Under the pieces are notes generated by a model. It did not search any database. It saw only the letters and a list, made by a program, of their open reading frames with translations, and had not been told where the DNA came from. The translations under genes and the position numbers were made by a program. From Streptomyces sp. NBC_00878 (lineage in GTDB: Bacteria; Actinomycetota; Actinomycetes; Streptomycetales; Streptomycetaceae), in the NCBI RefSeq assembly GCF_026341515.1, contig NZ_JAPEOK010000001.1, forward strand, positions 682,001-746,000: a DNA stretch of 64,000 bases, read 5' to 3'. Shown here in pieces: positions 1 to 7,895 of the stretch (position 1 is its first letter; each line of letters begins with the position of its first letter).

Positions 1-14
1 CGTTCCTCCGGTGA
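1..14 (+). CDS. 3' tip of upstream gene, probably rhamnulose-1-P aldolase/dehydrogenase
   Basis: Only the last codons (Phe-Leu-Arg-stop, TGA at 12-14) are in the window. In Streptomyces rhamnose clusters the gene before the rhamnulokinase is usually a bifunctional rhamnulose-1-phosphate aldolase/alcohol dehydrogenase, and I recall similar C-termini ending in FLR. The identity is an inference from context. The 43 bases before the next start carry two copies of a CAGGAGGCG-like ribosome-binding sequence. Confidence 0.35.
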
Positions 15-57
15 CGAACGTGACTCAGGAGGCGACAGTGAACCTCAGGAGGCGGCT

Positions 58-1497
58 GTGAAGTCGTATGCCGCGGTCGACCTCGGCGCGTCCAGCGGGC
101 GCGTCATGGTCGGCCGCGTGGGCCCCGACTCGCTGGAACTGACGGAGGCGCACCGCTTCCCGAACCGGCCGGTACGGACGCCCGAAGGGCTGCGCTGGGA
201 CATCCTCGCGCTGTACGCGGGGGTCCTCGACGGGCTGCGCGCGGCAGGGCAGGTCGACTCGGTCGGCATCGACAGCTGGGCCGTGGACTACGGCCTGCTC
301 GACGCCGACGGGGCGCTGCTCGGCAACCCGGTGCACTACCGCGACACCCGCACCCAGGGCGTCGCGGAGAAGGTGCGGGCCACCCTGCCCGCCGCCGAGC
401 TGTACGCGGCGACCGGGCTCCAGGACGCGCCCTTCAACACGCTGTACCAGCTGGTGGCCGCCCGTTCCACGTCCCAACTGGCGTACGCGCACCGCCTGTT
501 GCTCATCCCCGACCTGCTGACGTACTGGCTCACGGGCGAGCCGGGCACGGAGCTCACCAACGCCTCCACCACGCAACTGATCGACCCGCGCACCCGCGAC
601 TGGTCGTACGACGTAGCGGAGCGCCTCGGTATCGACCTGGCGCTCTTCGCGCCCCTGCGGCGGCCCGGGGATCCGGCGGGCCTGCTCCAGCATGCCGTGC
701 TGGACGAGACCGGGCTGACCGGTCCGGTCCCGGTCACGACGGTCGGCTCGCACGACACCGCCTCCGCGGTGGCCGCGGTCCCGGCGGTGGGCGGCGAGCG
801 CTTCGCGTACATCTGCACCGGCACCTGGTCCCTGGCGGGCCTGGAGCTGGCGGCGCCGGTCCTCACCGAGGCAAGCCGCGAGGCCAACTTCACCAACGAG
901 CTGGGCCTGGACGGCACGGTCCGCTATCTCCGGAACATCATGGGGCTCTGGCTGCTCCAGGAGTGCGTACGGGACTGGGGGCACCCCGATCTCGGGGAGC
1001 TCCTGGCAGCCGCCGCCGAGGTGCCGTCGCTGCGGTCCGTCGTGGACGCGGGCGACGCCGCCTTCCTGGCTCCCGGCCGGATGCCGTCCCGGATCGCCGA
1101 CGCGTGCCGGGAGTCGGGGCAGCCCGTGCCCGAGTCGCCCGCCGAGTTCACACGCTGCATCCTCGACTCGCTCGCCCTCGCCCACCGCCGCGCGATCACC
1201 CAGGCGCAGCGGCTGGCCGACCACCCGGTCGACGTCGTCCACATCGTCGGCGGCGGCACCCGCAACGCCCTGCTGTGCCAACTGACCGCCGACGCCTGTG
1301 GCCTCCCGGTGGTGGCGGGCCCGACGGAGGCCGCGGCCCTGGGCAACGTACTCGTCCAGGCCCGAACCCACGGCCTGGTCGGCGACCGCACATCGATGCG
1401 CGAACTGCTGGCGCGCACGCAGCAGTTGACCCGCTACGAGCCGCGGGACTCCACCGCGGCATGGGAAGCGGCCGAGGCCCGGCTCGCGGCCAGATGA
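58..1497 (+). CDS. rhaB: Rhamnulokinase (FGGY sugar kinase)
   Basis: Phosphorylates L-rhamnulose at O1 with ATP in cytoplasmic L-rhamnose catabolism. The 479-residue length suits the FGGY family. The N-terminal phosphate-binding strand is VDLGASSGRVMVG (about residues 6-18), a central HDTASAV motif lies near residue 231, and the C-terminal ATPase motif HIVGGGTRNALL lies near residue 394. The D-G-A-S-S-G-R start is typical of rhamnulokinases rather than glycerol or xylulose kinases. The start is GTG at 58, preceded by CAGGAGGCGGCT. It follows the probable aldolase gene by about 43 bases, so it is likely the last gene of a rhamnose operon. A hairpin begins immediately after the stop codon. Confidence 0.88.
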   Translation: MKSYAAVDLGASSGRVMVGRVGPDSLELTEAHRFPNRPVRTPEGLRWDILALYAGVLDGLRAAGQVDSVGIDSWAVDYGLLDADGALLGNPVHYRDTRTQGVAEKVRATLPAAELYAATGLQDAPFNTLYQLVAARSTSQLAYAHRLLLIPDLLTYWLTGEPGTELTNASTTQLIDPRTRDWSYDVAERLGIDLALFAPLRRPGDPAGLLQHAVLDETGLTGPVPVTTVGSHDTASAVAAVPAVGGERFAYICTGTWSLAGLELAAPVLTEASREANFTNELGLDGTVRYLRNIMGLWLLQECVRDWGHPDLGELLAAAAEVPSLRSVVDAGDAAFLAPGRMPSRIADACRESGQPVPESPAEFTRCILDSLALAHRRAITQAQRLADHPVDVVHIVGGGTRNALLCQLTADACGLPVVAGPTEAAALGNVLVQARTHGLVGDRTSMRELLARTQQLTRYEPRDSTAAWEAAEARLAAR

Positions 1498-1550
1498 CGC
1501 GCCCCAAAGGGGCGCGGGGAACTGCGCGACCAGCCACATGCGGCCCGCAG
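1498..1550 (+). terminator. Terminator hairpin inside a Streptomyces-type intergenic repeat
   Basis: CGCGCCCC-AAA-GGGGCGCG forms a perfect 8-bp stem at 1498-1516, starting one base after the rhaB stop. It continues into GGGGAACTGCGCGACCAGCC, a sequence that recurs in this window at 35463-35555 and, inverted, at 49223-49293. All three copies lie just downstream of genes, so they may serve as dispersed terminators. There is no U-tract. Confidence 0.65.
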
Positions 1551-1677
1551 ACCCGAACGGCGCTTCCAGGAATCGGCGGACCGGAAACGGCACCCCGCGC
1601 GGAGGGCAACCTCATTCCCCGCGAAGCCAGCGCCGCGTACTGTGCACTCATCCGATGATCGACCCCAAGGAGCCGCG

Positions 1678-2433
1678 ATGCGTGTCGCTCTGTTCCTGAC
1701 CTGTGTCAACGACACGCTCTATCCGGACACCGGCCGAGCCGTGGTGAAACTGCTGACCAGGCTGGGCGTGGATGTCGACTTCCCGATGGCGCAGACCTGC
1801 TGCGGACAGGCGCACTACAACACCGGGTACCGTCACCAGGCCGAGCCGATGGCCCGGCATTTCTCCGATGTCTTCGGCGGATACGAGGCGATCGTGACCC
1901 CCTCCGGGTCGTGCGGCGCGATGGTGCGGGAGCTCTATCCACGGATGGGCGAACGGGCACGCGCCGAGGGCCGCGGGAACACCCTCGCGGCCACGCTCGC
2001 GCCGGTCGTGCCGAAGACGTACGAGCTCACCGAGTTCCTGGTGGACGTGCTCGGGGTGACTGACGTGGGCGCGTACTACCCGCACACCGTCACGTACCAC
2101 CCCACCTGTCACGGGCTGCGGAGCCTCGGGCTCGGCGACCGGCCGCGCCGACTGCTCCAGTCCGTCAAGGGACTTGAGCTGAAGGAGCTGCCCGGCGCGA
2201 GCGAGTGCTGTGGCTTCGGCGGCACCTTCGCCGTCAAGAACTCCGATGTCTCGGCGGCGATGGGGGCCGACAAGGTGCGCAACGCCGAGTCGACGGGCGC
2301 CGAGGTGCTGTGCGCCGCCGACAACTCCTGTCTCATGCACATCGGCGGCACCATGACCCGGCTCAGGACGGACATGCGTCCGGTGCACATCGCGGAGATC
2401 CTGGCGAGCACGGAAGAGGAGCCGTCGGCATGA
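1678..2433 (+). CDS. lutA: L-lactate oxidation Fe-S oxidoreductase subunit LutA
   Basis: First subunit of the LutABC iron-sulfur complex that oxidises L-lactate to pyruvate. The 251-residue protein has the two half-motifs of the CCG (cysteine-rich) domain family: QTCCGQAHYNTGY near residue 40 and ECCGFGGTF near residue 178, plus TYHPTCHGLRSLG between them. The ATG at 1678 is preceded by AAGGAGCC; an in-frame ATG 12 codons upstream lacks a ribosome-binding site. It is followed 28 bases later by lutB, and the order A-B-C is conserved. A role in glycolate oxidation (GlcF-like) is unlikely because no flavoprotein gene is nearby. Confidence 0.88.
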   Translation: MRVALFLTCVNDTLYPDTGRAVVKLLTRLGVDVDFPMAQTCCGQAHYNTGYRHQAEPMARHFSDVFGGYEAIVTPSGSCGAMVRELYPRMGERARAEGRGNTLAATLAPVVPKTYELTEFLVDVLGVTDVGAYYPHTVTYHPTCHGLRSLGLGDRPRRLLQSVKGLELKELPGASECCGFGGTFAVKNSDVSAAMGADKVRNAESTGAEVLCAADNSCLMHIGGTMTRLRTDMRPVHIAEILASTEEEPSA

Positions 2434-2461
2434 ACAGCCACAGCGGAGCGGAGACCGGCGC

Positions 2462-3943
2462 ATGAACGGTGGGACTTTCGTCGGGATGCCGTCCTTTCCG
2501 AAGGCCGCGCACGAAGCCGTCCACAACCAGACCCTGCGCGGCAATCTGCGCCACGCCACCCACACCATCCGCGCCAAGCGCGCGAACGCGGTCGCCGAGG
2601 TCTCCGACTGGGCCGAGCTGCGCGAGGCCGGCAAGCAGATCAAGGACCACACACTCCGTCATCTCGACCAATATCTGATCCAGTTGGAGGAGTCGGTCGC
2701 GGCGGCCGGCGGCACCGTGCACTGGGCCGCCGACGCGGACGAGGCCAACCGGATCGTGACGTATCTCGTCAAGGCGACCGGCGAGCGCGAGGTCGTCAAG
2801 GTCAAGTCGATGGCCACGCAGGAGATCGGCCTCAACGAGGCGCTGGAAGCAGAGGGCATCAACGCCTACGAGACCGATCTCGCCGAACTCATCGTGCAGT
2901 TGGGCAAGGACCGGCCCTCCCACATCCTCGTCCCGGCCATCCACCGCAACCGCGGCGAGATCCGTGACATCTTCGCGCGCGAGATGAGCGAGTGGGGCCG
3001 CCCGGCGCCGGAGGGCCTGACCGACACGCCCGCCGAACTGGCCGAGGCCGCGCGCCTGCACCTCCGCGAGAAGTTCCTGCGCGCCAAGGTCGGCATCTCC
3101 GGCGCCAACTTCATGGTCGCCGAGACCGGCACACTGGTCGTCGTGGAGTCCGAGGGTAACGGCCGGATGTGTCTGACCCTGCCCGAGACGCTGATCTCGG
3201 TGGTCGGCATCGAGAAGATCGTGCCGACCTGGCAGGACCTGGAGGTCTTCCTCCAGACACTCCCCCGCTCCTCGACGGCCGAGCGCATGAACCCGTACAC
3301 CTCCACCTGGACAGGCACGACGGACGAGGACGGTCCCCAGACCTTCCATCTGGTCCTCATCGACAACGGCCGCACCGACACGCTCGCCGACGAGGTCGGC
3401 CGCCAGGCTCTGCGCTGCATCCGCTGCTCGGCGTGTCTCAACGTCTGCCCGGTGTACGAGCGGGCGGGCGGACACGCGTACGGCTCGGTCTACCCGGGCC
3501 CGATCGGCGCGATCCTCAGCCCCCAACTCCGGGGCACGCAGAGCGAGATCGACGCCTCACTCCCGTACGCCTCCTCGCTGTGCGGCGCCTGCTACGACGT
3601 CTGCCCGGTGGCCATCGACATCCCGGAGGTGCTGGTGCATCTGCGGGAACGGGTCGTCGAGGGCGGCCCCGTGACCCGGGACGGCGCCAAGGTCGTGCTC
3701 AAGCCCGCGAAGGGGCATGCCGCCGAGCGGGCGGCGATGCGCGCGGCGAAGTGGGCCTTCGGCCACCCGGGCGCGCTGCGCACCGGCCAGCGGTTCGCGT
3801 CCCGGACCCGTCGTTTCCATCCGCGGACGCTGCCCGGTCCAGGCAAGGCGTGGAGCGAGACCCGGGCGCTGCCGACGGTTCCCGCGGAGCCGTTCCGCGA
3901 CTGGTGGCAGCGGACGCACGGAGGAAAGGACGCGTCGAAGTGA
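2462..3943 (+). CDS. lutB: L-lactate oxidation Fe-S protein LutB
   Basis: Large 493-residue iron-sulfur subunit of the LutABC system. An N-terminal LUD (DUF162) region contains GISGANFMVAETGTLVVVES. It is followed by two ferredoxin-type clusters, RCIRCSACLNVCPVY (about residues 317-331) and CGACYDVCP (about 374-382), which should bind two 4Fe-4S centres, and a basic C-terminal tail. The stop overlaps the GTG start of lutC (GTGA), so the two should be translationally coupled. Start is the ATG at 2462, just after an AGACCGGCGC stretch with a weak ribosome-binding site. Confidence 0.9.
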   Translation: MNGGTFVGMPSFPKAAHEAVHNQTLRGNLRHATHTIRAKRANAVAEVSDWAELREAGKQIKDHTLRHLDQYLIQLEESVAAAGGTVHWAADADEANRIVTYLVKATGEREVVKVKSMATQEIGLNEALEAEGINAYETDLAELIVQLGKDRPSHILVPAIHRNRGEIRDIFAREMSEWGRPAPEGLTDTPAELAEAARLHLREKFLRAKVGISGANFMVAETGTLVVVESEGNGRMCLTLPETLISVVGIEKIVPTWQDLEVFLQTLPRSSTAERMNPYTSTWTGTTDEDGPQTFHLVLIDNGRTDTLADEVGRQALRCIRCSACLNVCPVYERAGGHAYGSVYPGPIGAILSPQLRGTQSEIDASLPYASSLCGACYDVCPVAIDIPEVLVHLRERVVEGGPVTRDGAKVVLKPAKGHAAERAAMRAAKWAFGHPGALRTGQRFASRTRRFHPRTLPGPGKAWSETRALPTVPAEPFRDWWQRTHGGKDASK

Positions 3944-4587
3944 GCAGCAGGGACCTGATCCTCGCCCGGGTGCGGCGCGCGCTCGCGGACGTGCCACAGG
4001 ACGACACGCCGTACGACCAGGCCTTCGAGCGCGGGTATCTTCGCGAGCACGGGGACCGGCGTGTCGCGGAGACGGTGGATCTGCTCGCGGAGAATCTGGC
4101 GGACTACCGCGCGCTCGTGCACCGCTGCGCGGCCGACGGGCTGGCGGCGACGATCGCGGGGCTGCTGACCGCGCGGGGCTCGACGTCGGTCGTCGTACCG
4201 GCGGGGCTGGACCCTCGGTGGCTCGCGGCCACCGATGTCGCGCAGGTCCCGGACCGGCTCGACAGCACCCCGGCCGAACTGGACCGCGTCGCCAGCGTGG
4301 TCACCGCGTGCGCGGTCGCCATCGCCGAGACCGGCACCATCGTCCTGGACGGCGGCCCGGACCAGGGCCGCCGCCGGATCACCCTGGTCCCGGACCACCA
4401 CATCTGTGTCGTACGCGTCCCCGATCAGGTCGTGTCCTCGGTCCCCCAGGGGCTGGAGCGCCTCGACCCGACACGCCCGCTGACCTGGATCTCCGGCCCG
4501 TCCGCGACCAGTGACATCGAGCTCGACCGGGTCGAGGGGGTGCACGGTCCACGCACCCTTGAGGTGGTGCTGGTGAGCGGGGAGTGA
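3940..4587 (+). CDS. lutC: L-lactate oxidation protein LutC (LUD domain)
   Basis: Third subunit of the lactate oxidation complex, a stand-alone LUD (DUF162) domain of 215 residues. It contains AVAIAETGTIVLDGG and a C-terminal SATSDIELDRVEGVHGPRTLEVVLV, a hallmark of LutC. The GTG start at 3940 overlaps the lutB stop, and a longer open frame upstream (from 3169) is only the shadow of lutB. Its acidic, non-cysteine-rich sequence indicates that it does not itself carry an Fe-S cluster. Confidence 0.88.
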   Translation: MSSRDLILARVRRALADVPQDDTPYDQAFERGYLREHGDRRVAETVDLLAENLADYRALVHRCAADGLAATIAGLLTARGSTSVVVPAGLDPRWLAATDVAQVPDRLDSTPAELDRVASVVTACAVAIAETGTIVLDGGPDQGRRRITLVPDHHICVVRVPDQVVSSVPQGLERLDPTRPLTWISGPSATSDIELDRVEGVHGPRTLEVVLVSGE

Positions 4588-4609
4588 CGGACGCGATTAG
4601 CGTGAAGTC

Positions 4610-4924
4610 ATGATCCGGTTCGAGCAGGTCACCAAGCGCTATCCGGACGGTACGACAGCCGTGGACGACCTCTCCTTCGAGGTGTCCGAGGGTGAACTCG
4701 TCACGCTCGTGGGCCCGTCCGGCTGCGGCAAGACGACGACCATGATGATGGTCAACCGCCTCATCGAGCCGACGTCCGGCCGAATCCTCATGGACGGCGA
4801 GGACATCGCGGCAGTGGACCCCGTGAAGCTCAGGCGCCGGATCGGATACGTCATCCAGCAGGTCGGCCTCTTCCCGCACCGGACCGTCCTCGACAACACG
4901 GCGACCGTGCCGACGCTCGTGGGC
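4610..4924 (+). pseudogene. Truncated glycine-betaine/choline-type ABC transporter ATPase
   Basis: The N-terminal third of an OpuCA/ProV-like ATPase. Present are FEQVTKRYPDGTTAVDDLSF, Walker A GPSGCGKTT (about residues 38-46) and the Q-loop region IGYVIQQVGLFPHRTV. Homology stops abruptly after NTATVPTLVG at about 4924. The ABC signature, Walker B and H-loop are all missing, so it cannot hydrolyse ATP. The frame runs on to 5014 only through the antisense of the neighbouring permease. This looks like an inversion or deletion scar, since family members are normally about 370 residues and head an operon on the same strand as their permeases. Confidence 0.8.
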
Positions 4925-5767
4925 GAGCAGCAGCAGATCGGCGGCGACGGCGATGACGACACACAGTACGGACGCGGTGAGGACCTGCGCCTTGAAGTAG
5001 GTGTTCATACCTGAGTAGATGAGGTTGCCGAGTCCCCCGAAGCCGACGATCGCGCCGACCGTCGCCAGCGACACCGCCGAGACGGTGGCGATCCGCAGCC
5101 CGGCCATGGCGGCGGGCAGGGCGAGCGGCAGCTCCACCGTGAGCAGGAGCCTGATGGGCCCGTATCCCATGCCGCGGGCCGCCTGCCGGGTCTCCTCGGG
5201 TACGGCGCGCAGCCCGGCCAGGATGTTCCGGACGAGCAGGGTCAGCGAGTACAGGACGAGCCCGGCGACGACGAGGGCCGGCGACAGCCCGTACGCGGGC
5301 AGGAGCAGCGAGAACATGGCCAGCGACGGGATCGTGTAGAGGACCGTCGTCACGGCTAGGGGGTGTTTCGAAAGTCCTGTGCGGTGCCCGCGGTGTCCGG
5401 TGCGTGCTCTCGGCGTGCCGGCCGAAAGCCCTCGTACTGGACGTACTTGGGCTTTCGGCCGGTGCGGCGAAGGGGGTCCCCCCGCCCGAGCCGGGCGAAG
5501 CCGGTTCGAGGGTGGGGGCGCGTGCCGGGCGCCGTGGGTGCTGTGCGGGACTTTCGAAACACCCCCTAGCACCGGGCCCGCCGCCCAGCCCCACCGGCGC
5601 GCCAGCACGGCCAGCGGCACGGCGAGAGCCAGACCGATGAGGACGGAGAGCGCCGTCAGCTGGAGGTGCTGGCCGACCGCGTCGAGGAGGATGTCGCGGC
5701 GGGAGCTGAGGTATTCGCCGCAGATCCACTCGTTGCGCGCGAGGCAGTCGTCCGGGGGCGCGGTCAC
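4925..5767 (-). pseudogene. Glycine-betaine/choline-type ABC permease, MITE-interrupted and 3'-fused
   Basis: The minus strand encodes an OpuCB/ProW-like inner-membrane permease. It has LTALSVLIGLALAVPLAVLA, then TTVLYTIPSLAMFSLLLPAY, the EAA-like loop AARGMGYGPIRLLLTVELPL, and VGFGGLGNLIYSGMNTYFKA. The likely GTG start is at 5767. A 210-base insertion (MITE plus target duplication) splits it after GPVL but keeps the frame, adding about 70 Arg/Pro-rich residues between two membrane segments. At the 3' end only the last dozen or so residues seem lost, after which the frame runs far into the antisense of the truncated ATPase (stop at 4379). No partner ATPase or binding protein is nearby, so it is probably dead. 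Confidence 0.75.
5356..5569. mobile_element. MITE with GGGGTGTTTCGAAAGTCC terminal inverted repeats and CTAG target duplication
   Basis: About 206 bases flanked by CTAG on both sides (5356-5359 and 5566-5569). The termini are near-perfect inverted repeats of at least 18 bases. Removing the element with one CTAG restores an uninterrupted permease frame (G-P-V-L-A-V-T-T-V-L-Y), which proves it is an insertion. A second internal inverted repeat (GGCCGAAAGCCC and its complement, roughly 5417-5462) fills its centre. It encodes no transposase. The CTAG duplication points to mobilisation by an IS5-type enzyme. Confidence 0.85.
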
Positions 5768-5905
5768 GGGTCCATTCCAGCCGCGCGGGCGCCGGGTGGC
5801 GCGTATTGATCGCCCGTACGGGGGGTGTTGAACGGGTGTCGCGTGATCCCCGTACTTGTGGGGCAACGGGCCCGACCCGTTCGCCGTGCTAGGAGGACCC
5901 GACCC

Positions 5906-6835
5906 ATGACCGCACACCGCACCGCCGCCCTCGTCGGGACGGCCCCGCTCCTGCTCGCGGTGTGGGCCGCCGGGCCCGCCGCCGCGCACGGGGCGCCGAC
6001 GGACCCCGTGAGCCGGGTGGTGGCCTGCTCCCCCGACGGCGGGCAGCAGGCGGGGTCGGCGGTGTGTCAGGCCGCCGTCGCCTCCGGTATCGCGGCTTTC
6101 GACAATCTGCGTATCGCGGGCGTGAACGGCCGGGACCGCCAGGTCGTTCCCGACGGCAAGCTGTGCAGCGGTGGCCTGTCCGCCTACCGGGGCCTCGACC
6201 TGGCCCGCGCCGACTGGCCGGCGACGCGGATGACCGCCGGGGCGAACTTGACGCTCACGTACCGGTCGACGATTCCGCACACGGGCACGTTCAAGCTGTT
6301 CCTGACCAAGCAGGGCTACGACCCGACGAAGCCCCTCAAGTGGTCCGACCTGCCGTCGCAGCCGTTCGCCACGGCCACCGACCCGGCGCTCGTGAACGGC
6401 GCCTACCGGATCAAGGCCAAGCTGCCGTCCGACCGGACGGGCCGTCAGCTGCTCTACACGATCTGGCAGAACACGAGCACGCCGGACACGTACTACTCGT
6501 GCTCGGACGTGGTCTTCCCCGGGGCGACGGACAATGCCGGGGCCGGGGAGGGCGGGGCCGCCGGCTCCGCCACGAAGAAGCCCGCAGCGACGCCGACGAA
6601 GGCCGACCCCACGGAGGCCACGGCCGATCCCACTCCGTCGGCGTCCCCGGCCGATGCCACCACCGGCGCCCCCGTGGAACCGTCGGACACCGTGACCGAC
6701 GCACCCGGCCAGGCAGTCTCCTCCCCCAATTCCGGCGACGACAGCCAAGCACTGGCCCTGCCTCTCGTCGCGGGCGGTGCGGCGGGCCTGTTGATCACGG
6801 CGGGCGCGGCGTTCACCCTACGTCGCCGCCGGTGA
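5906..6835 (+). CDS. Secreted lytic polysaccharide monooxygenase (AA10) with C-terminal membrane anchor
   Basis: Copper-dependent oxidative cleavage of chitin or cellulose is the expected activity. The 309-residue precursor has a signal peptide ending AGPAAA, so mature residue 1 is His28 (HGAPTDPVSR). The second copper-brace histidine is His125 (STIPHTGTF). Cysteine pairs and YTIWQNTSTPDTYYSCSDVVF match the AA10 core. After about residue 215 comes an Ala/Thr/Pro-rich linker, then the hydrophobic helix LPLVAGGAAGLLITAGAAF and an RRRR tail. Most AA10 enzymes are fully secreted, so this one may stay on the cell surface. ATG at 5906 follows AGGAGGA. A short inverted repeat (AACGGG/CCCGTT, 5865-5881) lies just upstream. 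Confidence 0.87.
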   Translation: MTAHRTAALVGTAPLLLAVWAAGPAAAHGAPTDPVSRVVACSPDGGQQAGSAVCQAAVASGIAAFDNLRIAGVNGRDRQVVPDGKLCSGGLSAYRGLDLARADWPATRMTAGANLTLTYRSTIPHTGTFKLFLTKQGYDPTKPLKWSDLPSQPFATATDPALVNGAYRIKAKLPSDRTGRQLLYTIWQNTSTPDTYYSCSDVVFPGATDNAGAGEGGAAGSATKKPAATPTKADPTEATADPTPSASPADATTGAPVEPSDTVTDAPGQAVSSPNSGDDSQALALPLVAGGAAGLLITAGAAFTLRRRR

Positions 6836-6885
6836 GTCGCTCGTCATCCGTGGCTGATAGCCTGCGCGTTCTTTAGTTATGAAAA

Positions 6886-7824
6886 GTGACCATCGCGTGG
6901 GAGATGTACGTGCGGACCTGGCGGAGTTGTCTGGAATCGGCAGGGGCGCACCAGGGCGCTCTGCGCGACGACTACATGAAGGTCGCGCGGTTCATGCGGC
7001 GGCGGGAGCCGGCCGGCTATCTGGCGGTGCGACTGCTGGTGCCCGCCTCCCATCAGCCTCATGTGCTGGCCGGTTACGCGTTCGCGTCGTTCACCGACGA
7101 CGTCTGCGACCAGGGGACGGTCGAGGAACGCACGCGGCGCTATGACGCGTGGGCCGAGCAGGTGGATACGGCGCTCAGTACGGGAAACGCCGAACATCCC
7201 CTGCTGCGGGCGTTCCTGCACACCGCGGCGGAGCGTGAACTGCCGCGCCGCTGGGTCGACTCGTACCTGGAGGGTGCGCGGATCGACCTCGACTTCGCCG
7301 GGTTCGCGACCGAGGCCGACTACCAGCGGTATGTGGAGCAGCTCACCTGGCCGTTCCTGATGATCACGTCGGGGCTGGCCCATCTCGGGGGCGGGAGCGC
7401 CGAGTTCGCCGCGTCCTGCCGTCTCTTCGCCGACGCCGCCCAGCGCACGGACATCCTCACCGACCTGTCGGAGGACCTGCGCGGCGGGCGCCTGTACCTG
7501 CCCGTGAGCGATCTCGACCGGCACGGCATCACGCGCTCCGACCTCGAAACGGGCCGCGACCTGCCCGGAGTCCGCGCGTTGGTCGCGGCCACGGTCGAGG
7601 CGGCGCGCGCCTCCCTCCGCGAGGCCACCGTGATCCTGGAGCACTGCTCCGAGGAGCACCGGCGGCTGACGCGTTTCATCCTGGACCTGCACCACCAGCG
7701 CCTGGAGTCGGTGACGGCCCGCGGCGCCTCGGTCGCCCAACGCCCGGTACGCGACCGTCCGGTGGCATGCCTTCGGCTGCTGGCCGGGCGCCCTGCACGG
7801 CGCCCGGCCCACGTCACCGGCTGA
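6886..7824 (+). CDS. Squalene/phytoene synthase family protein
   Basis: Trans-isoprenyl head-to-head synthase fold, 312 residues. The two Asp-rich Mg-binding motifs are visible: FTDDVCD (about residues 67-73) and DILTDLSED (about 187-195), the latter followed by GGRLYLP, as in phytoene/squalene synthases. The N-terminus carries YMKVARFMRRREPAGYLAVRLL. It stands alone: no desaturase, cyclase or prenyltransferase genes flank it, so the product is unknown and a carotenoid or hopanoid role is only possible. Start is either GTG 6886 or ATG 6904 (GTGGGAG just upstream). Confidence 0.75.
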   Translation: MTIAWEMYVRTWRSCLESAGAHQGALRDDYMKVARFMRRREPAGYLAVRLLVPASHQPHVLAGYAFASFTDDVCDQGTVEERTRRYDAWAEQVDTALSTGNAEHPLLRAFLHTAAERELPRRWVDSYLEGARIDLDFAGFATEADYQRYVEQLTWPFLMITSGLAHLGGGSAEFAASCRLFADAAQRTDILTDLSEDLRGGRLYLPVSDLDRHGITRSDLETGRDLPGVRALVAATVEAARASLREATVILEHCSEEHRRLTRFILDLHHQRLESVTARGASVAQRPVRDRPVACLRLLAGRPARRPAHVTG

Positions 7825-7895
7825 CGACGACGGCGGCCATCACCACGCACCGCGTCGACGTCAGGACGCGGTCACCGTCCGGACGCTGTCGGCCG

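Noticed and set aside
25..1593. 522-codon minus-strand open frame opposite rhaB
   Set aside because: Antisense shadow; Arg/Gly/Gln-rich with no motif, while rhaB on the plus strand has full kinase motifs.
4379..6748. 789-codon minus-strand frame taken as one gene
   Set aside because: It is a chain of antisense LPMO, the MITE-interrupted permease and antisense of the truncated ATPase; only the permease part is coding.
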